A stretch of 64,000 nt of DNA from assembly GCA_959600905.1 (NCBI GenBank), contig CAUGNO010000003.1, positions 158,708 to 222,707 on the forward strand, given 5' to 3'. The notes under the pieces are model-generated. The model saw only the letters and a program-made list of their open reading frames with translations. It did no database searches and was not told the origin of the DNA. The translations under genes were made by a program, and so were the position numbers. Below are positions 59,872 through 64,000 of the stretch, piece by piece; the stretch's first letter is position 1, and every line of letters begins with the position of its first letter. Origin of the DNA: UMGS1975 sp959600905 (GTDB lineage Bacteria; Bacillota; Clostridia; Christensenellales; QAND01).

Positions 59872-60048
59872 ATGCAAAAATTCAATCTTCTTTTTCTATT
59901 TTTAATTTCCTTTCTATTTTGTATGATTTCTTTGTTTTAGAGATAGGTTCGTATTCTTTTGTATTACCTTTTCGTGTTTTTTTCGTATCCGTATTTTTCC
60001 ATGATGATCAAAGCTATTTTCTTTATAGCGGTTGTTTTAGTGTATTTT

Positions 60049-60079
60049 GCTGTCTCTGTTCCGGCCAAAGGAGGGGTGT
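60049..60079 (+). promoter_or_regulatory. Leader element of the first PTS gene
   Basis: Reads GCTGTCTCTGTTCC-GGCCAAAGGAGGGGTG; the same word pattern recurs before the other two PTS genes (61911-61939 and 63888-63908). It is a CTCC...GGAG-type mini-hairpin with a ribosome-binding-like AAGGAGGG, about 60 bases before the real start. A short TTG frame (MGRTEPPIAPICTHL) begins after it and ends at the gene's own ribosome binding site. Confidence 0.5.
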
Positions 60080-60135
60080 TGGGAAGAACAGAACCACCAA
60101 TTGCTCCAATATGCACACATTTATAGGGGGTACTC

Positions 60136-61629
60136 ATGGAATTATCTATTTTTCAAGCTGCCATCCTTGCTGCCTATTATTGGTTTGCAGCAACACGTAT
60201 CGTATATAGTCTGATCCATATTCTCCGCGGGCCCTTGATGACCTCTCTGTTCTGTGGCATCGTCTTGGGCGATGTGCCCACCGCGATCATGATCGGCGCC
60301 ATGATCCAACCCATGTTTTTGGCCTTTACCGCAGCGGGCGGCACCATCGTTTGGGATGAATGTGCCGCAGGCATGTGTGGCTGCACCATTACCATCCTAG
60401 GCGGCCTGGATATGTCGCAGGCGTTGACCATTGCCGTTCCCATCAGCTTGCTTTGTGCACAGCTGCATACCCTGCGCCGTATCTTCAACATCTATCCGGT
60501 ACAAAAGGCCGATCAGTATGCCAAGACCTGCAATACCAAGGGCATCACCTTTATGTGTCTATGGTGGCCTGTGATCATGGAGTTCTTCGTGTTTGCGATC
60601 CCGATGTTCCTGGCTCTGTATTTCGGCGCAGAGGCTGTTGGGCGTATCATCAACAATCTGCCGCAGTGGACGACCAATGCGTTGGCCATCACCGGCAAGA
60701 TCCTGCCGGCGCTTGGCTTTGCCATGACCATCAATGTCATCGGCCGCCCGCAATTCCTGCCGTTTTTCCTAGGCGGATTTTTCCTGGCACAGTATTCCGG
60801 CATCGGCGGGATCCCATTGGCGCTCTCCGGTCTGTTTGTGGCTTTCCTGTATTACCTGATTTTACAGGCCACCTCGCAGGATAGCCCGGAGGTAGATCAA
60901 GGCAGCCAACAAGCCATCGAGGCCGATGAAGAAGGCAAGCATCTTTTGACCAAGCGCGACGTAAACAATTTGGTCTTCCGTTGGCAGATCATGGCGGAGG
61001 TGCCAAATTCCTTTGCCCGTCTGCAATCGCTGTCGTTCTGCGCCGCTTTCATTCCGATTCTCAAAAAGCTGTACGGCCACGATCCTGAAGAGCTGTCTGC
61101 GGCGCTGACCCGCCACCTGACCTTTTTCAATACCGAGGGGGTTTGGGGCTCCGTCGTACATGGCATCGTCATGGCCATGGAAGAGCAGCGCGCGCTGGGG
61201 GCTCCGGTGCCCACCGAGGCCATCAACGGCATCAAAGCCGGCTTGATGGGGCCGTTTGCCGGCATTGGCGATACCATCAACTGGTCTACCATGAAGCCGC
61301 TGTTGATCATGCTCGTGCTTCCGCTGGCAGAAAGCGGATCGTTTCTGGCGCCAATTATCTATGCGGTGCTTTTGGCGGGCATCACGATTGCGGAAAACTA
61401 CTTTTGTACACATCGGCTACCGCATGGGAACAGAGGCCGCCGTTACCATCCTGGAAGGCGGTATGATCAACAAATTCATCTCCTGTGCGTCTGTACTGGG
61501 TATGTTCATGATGGGCGGCCTGTCCGCTTCCATGGTCAATGTATATACGACTGTACAGATCCCAACCTCTGGCTGCCTCCGCCGCTTAAGCCCATCAAAA
61601 AAATTACGTATCAGCCCATTAAAATATAG
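60136..61629 (+). pseudogene. PTS mannose-family EIIC-EIID fusion, broken copy
   Basis: The frame is intact for about 422 codons: EIIC part (MELSIFQAAILAAYYWFAATRIVYS ... FLYYLILQ, about 1-260) with ~8 spans, then a linker and the EIID part (NSFARLQSLSFCAAFIPILKKLYG ...). At the T-run 61402-61405 two T are missing relative to the intact paralogue, shifting the frame; GYRMGTEAAVTILEGG continues in the +1 frame. After IPT (about 61563) some 70 codons are missing and the original end is visible as PLAASAA-stop in the third frame (61593). Probably non-functional. AGGGGG precedes the ATG. Confidence 0.85.
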
Positions 61630-61662
61630 AAAAAAGGCTCTGTTGAAAAGAGCCTTTTTCTA
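61630..61662 (+). terminator. Terminator of the first PTS gene
   Basis: AAAAAGGCTCT-GTTGAAA-AGAGCCTTTTT just beyond the gene. Confidence 0.85.
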
Positions 61663-61764
61663 TATTTGTATACTTTTTTGTTATATTTAATTTTCATCAG
61701 CAAACGCCTTTTTTACCTAAAAAAAGTAGTTTTGAGTTGCTTTTTACAACGAAAATTTGAACTA

Positions 61765-61793
61765 TTGTCAAGCTCCAAAAAGTATGCTATTCT
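61765..61793 (+). promoter_or_regulatory. Promoter of the second PTS gene
   Basis: TTGTCA (61765-61770), 17 bases, TATTCT (61788-61793) preceded by TGC: the same design as the promoter of the first copy. Leaves a leader of about 210 bases. Confidence 0.65.
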
Positions 61794-61910
61794 GGATTCA
61801 ATTAAGTAACATCCCAGTTCTTTTATTCATTTTTTGTATCTAAAAAACATATAGATAATGTAGCCCACGATTTCTAGGGCCATTTGTCAACAATGGTTCT
61901 TTATTCTAGT

Positions 61911-61939
61911 CCTGTCTCTGCTCCAGATGAAAGGAGGGA
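61911..61939 (+). promoter_or_regulatory. Leader element of the second PTS gene
   Basis: CCTGTCTCTGCTCCAGATGAAAGGAGGG, the second occurrence of the shared leader word, 73 bases before the start. Unlike the other two there is no clear short frame starting after it. Confidence 0.5.
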
Positions 61940-62010
61940 AGCGTACAGAGCAGAAACTGTACGAACGAGTTAGCAATGACGACGATTGCTATACCAGTAG
62001 GGGGTTACTC

Positions 62011-63678
62011 ATGGAACTATCTATTCTTCAATCAGTCATCCTGGCGCTCTATTATTGGGTTTGTACATTCGGCGCGATTTACAGCTTGACACAGGTCTAT
62101 GCCAAACCGTTGTTCGTAGCGTTGGTTTGCGGCATCGTCCTGGGCGACGTACCCACAGCTATGAAAATCGGCGCATCGATCCAACCCATGTTCCTGGCCT
62201 TTACAGGGGCCGGCGGCACCGTTGTTTGGGATGAGGCGGCCGCTACCATCGTTGGCTGTACGGTCACGATTCTAAGCGGTATCGAGCTTTCCCAGGCCGT
62301 TACCATTGCCGTTCCTGTCAGCCTTTTGTGTGCACAGCTGCATACCATCCGCCGTATCGTCATGGTATATCCGGTACAGAAGGCGGATAAGTATGCCGAA
62401 ACCTGTAACATCCGCGGCATCACCTTCATGGCGTTCTGGTGGCCGCAGATCATCAAGATCTTTATCTACGCAATCCCCATGTTCTTTGCCCTGCATTTCG
62501 GTGCCGAGGCAATGGGCACCTTAATGAACAGCCTGCCCACCTGGATTACCAATGCGCTGGGCATCACCGGCAAATTGCTGCCGGCGCTGGGCTTTGCCAT
62601 GACCATCAACGTCATCGGCCGCCCGCAATTCCTGCCGTTTTTCCTGGGCGGCTTCTTCCTAGCCCAGTATTCCGGCCTCAGCGGCATTCCGCTGGCATTG
62701 TCCGGCTTGTTTGTAGCTTTCCTCTACTACCTCATTCTTGAAGTTGCTGATAAGGGCAAAGAAGAATCTATGGATGAGGGAACACAAGCCGCTGTGGAAG
62801 CTGACGAGGAAGGCAAAAAGCTGCTTACCAGCAAAGACGTAACCAACCTTGTCGTTCGTTGGAACTTCTATTGTGAATGTTCTAACTCCTTTGCTCGTTT
62901 GCAATCTCTAGCATTCTGCGCCGCATTTATCCCGGTCCTGAAAAAGCTTTACGGCCATGACCAGGAAGAATTTTCCGCAGCGCTGACCCGCCATCTGATG
63001 TTCTTCAACACAGAGGGTATCTGGGGCTCCATCATCCATGGCATCGTGTTGGCCATGGAAGAGCAGCGTGCCTTGGGAGCGCCCATCCCGACAGAAGCGA
63101 TTACCGGCATCAAAGCCGGCTTGATGGGACCATTTGCCGGCATCGGCGATACCATCGACTGGTCTACCCTGCGTCCGTTGCTCATCGCCTTGGTCCTACC
63201 CCTGGCAGAAAACGGCTCGTTCCTGGCACCCATCATTTACGGTATTTTGCTGGGCGGTATTACCTTTGCTGAAAACATGTTCTTCGTGAAAACCGGTTAT
63301 CGCATGGGTACGCAGGCTGCCTTGTCCGTTTTGGAAGGCGGCGCTATCAACAAGTTCATCTCCTGTGCGTCTGTACTGGGTATGTTCATGATGGGCGGCC
63401 TGTCCGCTTCGATGGTCAAGGTATACACCACCGCACAGATTCCGACTGGCGAAGGCACCGTGATGGCCATCCAGGGCGACATTCTCGACGCGGTTGCGCC
63501 CGGGTTGCTCACATTGTTTGCAGTATTGATGACCTATCGGTATCTGCGCAGCGGCCACAGCATGATGAAAGCCACGTTCTGGCTGCTGGGCATCGGCCTG
63601 GTGCTGGGTGCTATAGGTATCATCGGCGATGGCGGCTTCCTGATCAAGCCGATCATGGATCTTTCGGCGGCAGCCTGA
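62011..63678 (+). CDS. PTS mannose/fructose/sorbose-family EIIC-EIID fusion protein
   Basis: 555 residues in one chain. Residues 1-265 are EIIC (EII-Sor): LSILQSVILALYYWVCTFGAIYS, GIVLGDVPTAMKIGASIQPMFLAFTGAGGTVVWDEAAA, IGRPQFLPFFLGGFFLAQYSGLSGIPLAL. After an acidic linker (MDEGTQAAVEADEEGKKLL) residues about 280-555 are EIID: NSFARLQSLAFCAAFIPVLKKLYG, RHLMFFNTEGIWGS, EEQRALGAPIPTEAITGIKAGLMGPFAGIGDTIDW. Normally separate subunits. Both form the membrane channel that phosphorylates an incoming sugar; EIIA/EIIB must come from elsewhere. Start at 62011 follows TAGGGGG; own promoter and terminator. Confidence 0.9.
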   Translation: MELSILQSVILALYYWVCTFGAIYSLTQVYAKPLFVALVCGIVLGDVPTAMKIGASIQPMFLAFTGAGGTVVWDEAAATIVGCTVTILSGIELSQAVTIAVPVSLLCAQLHTIRRIVMVYPVQKADKYAETCNIRGITFMAFWWPQIIKIFIYAIPMFFALHFGAEAMGTLMNSLPTWITNALGITGKLLPALGFAMTINVIGRPQFLPFFLGGFFLAQYSGLSGIPLALSGLFVAFLYYLILEVADKGKEESMDEGTQAAVEADEEGKKLLTSKDVTNLVVRWNFYCECSNSFARLQSLAFCAAFIPVLKKLYGHDQEEFSAALTRHLMFFNTEGIWGSIIHGIVLAMEEQRALGAPIPTEAITGIKAGLMGPFAGIGDTIDWSTLRPLLIALVLPLAENGSFLAPIIYGILLGGITFAENMFFVKTGYRMGTQAALSVLEGGAINKFISCASVLGMFMMGGLSASMVKVYTTAQIPTGEGTVMAIQGDILDAVAPGLLTLFAVLMTYRYLRSGHSMMKATFWLLGIGLVLGAIGIIGDGGFLIKPIMDLSAAA

Positions 63679-63696
63679 TGTAAAAATCTCTTTCTT

Positions 63697-63728
63697 AAAA
63701 AGCCCTTCCTATGGGAGGGCTTTTTTAT
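63697..63728 (+). terminator. Terminator of the second PTS gene
   Basis: AAAAAGCCCTTCC-TAT-GGGAGGGCTTTTTT, one wobble pair, 19 bases beyond the stop. Confidence 0.88.
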
Positions 63729-63746
63729 AATATGTAAAAAAAATGC

Positions 63747-63774
63747 TTGCATCTTGACAGAAATATGATATACT
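63747..63774 (+). promoter_or_regulatory. Possible promoter of the third PTS gene
   Basis: TTGCAT (63747-63752), 16 bases, TATACT (63769-63774) preceded by TGA. A TTGACA at 63754-63759 lies too close to serve this -10 box. Confidence 0.5.
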
Positions 63775-63887
63775 ACACAAGAACATCAATGTTCTTAAGT
63801 AATTATCAATATATTTAGGGATTTGTTTGTTTTTATGTATATTAAGTCGTAGGCATTCGACTTTATATAGATTATTCGCTGTATTGC

Positions 63888-63908
63888 TCCAGCGTAAGGA
63901 GGGATGTG
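63888..63908 (+). promoter_or_regulatory. Leader element of the third PTS gene
   Basis: GCTGTATTGCTCCAGCGTAAGGAGGG, third occurrence of the shared word, 61 bases before the start. A TTG frame after it (MSKPPHEPLF) ends at TAG eight bases before the gene's AGGGGG. Confidence 0.5.
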
Positions 63909-63963
63909 TTATTGAGCAAACCACCCCATGAACCATTATTTTAGCCTATTAGGGGGATTATTT

Positions 63964-64000
63964 ATGTCTATTTCTATTATGCAAGCTGTCATACTAGCTT
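63964..64000 (+). CDS. Third PTS EIIC-EIID paralogue, start only
   Basis: Begins MSISIMQAVILA and runs off the window after 12 codons. The sequence aligns with the starts of the two preceding copies (MELSIFQAAILA and MELSILQSVILA). AGGGGG at 63951-63956 is the ribosome binding site. By extension it is expected to be another EIIC-EIID fusion. Confidence 0.7.
   Translation, partial: MSISIMQAVILA

Noticed and set aside
59353..60209. Two frames in the gene-free interval before the PTS array
   Set aside because: A/T-rich, Phe/Tyr-rich low complexity; one overlaps the first PTS start out of frame.

Overview
The window looks like a chromosomal segment of a spore-forming, low-to-mid GC Firmicute of class Clostridia (a gut-type clostridial lineage; the genus cannot be read from here). 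Support: a spoIIQ-like/spoIID pair, a SleB-type cell-wall hydrolase, a large SRP RNA with an Alu domain, strong AGGAGG ribosome binding sites with occasional TTG starts, many U-tailed terminators, an FMN riboswitch ahead of an ECF substrate-binding gene, and Firmicutes gene orders (rho-rpmE-DUF1385-prmC-prfA-sua5-upp). Nothing indicates a prophage, CRISPR array or insertion sequence.

Layout. 1-11 kb: glnA, nadE, metA, a riboflavin transporter gene under an FMN riboswitch, a YbaK-type deacylase, a lipid acyltransferase whose 3' end is tandemly duplicated, a GntR/ABC exporter operon with an operator on its promoter, an ACT protein/UPF0210 pair and a CPA1 antiporter. 12-18 kb: an SDR reductase, a frameshifted C39-type lipoprotein, clpB with an upstream ribbon-helix-helix gene. 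18-23 kb: a complete branched-chain amino acid ABC operon (livK-H-M-G-F). 23-26 kb: a self-regulated zinc operon (zur-znuA-znuC-znuB). 26-34 kb: amidase, a DUF2089/YvlD-like envelope operon, a MATE pump, panT-coaX, and a DeoR-controlled aldolase. 34-37 kb: an AraC regulator facing diaminopropionate ammonia-lyase, then an unknown protein with a gene remnant. 37-40 kb: tRNA-Ser, two tandem structured RNA candidates, trkH-trkA potassium uptake, SRP RNA.

40-55 kb is mainly housekeeping: nitroreductase, a fused rpiB-upp gene, sua5, prfA, prmC, DUF1385, rpmE, rho with AT-hook motifs, a YerB-like lipoprotein, ispD overlapping a GT4 glycosyltransferase, and the sporulation pair. 55-59 kb holds tRNA-Arg, a CtpE-type P-type ATPase and a cell-wall hydrolase. 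59.2-60.1 kb has no protein gene but carries five DnaA-box-like 9-mers in 87 bp.

The most unusual part is the right end (60-64 kb): three consecutive mannose-family PTS genes, each (where complete) a single-chain fusion of EIIC and EIID, each with its own promoter, long leader and shared leader motif. The first is broken by a 2-nt loss and a 3' deletion, the second is intact, and the third starts 37 bases before the window ends. No EIIA or EIIB gene is present in the window.
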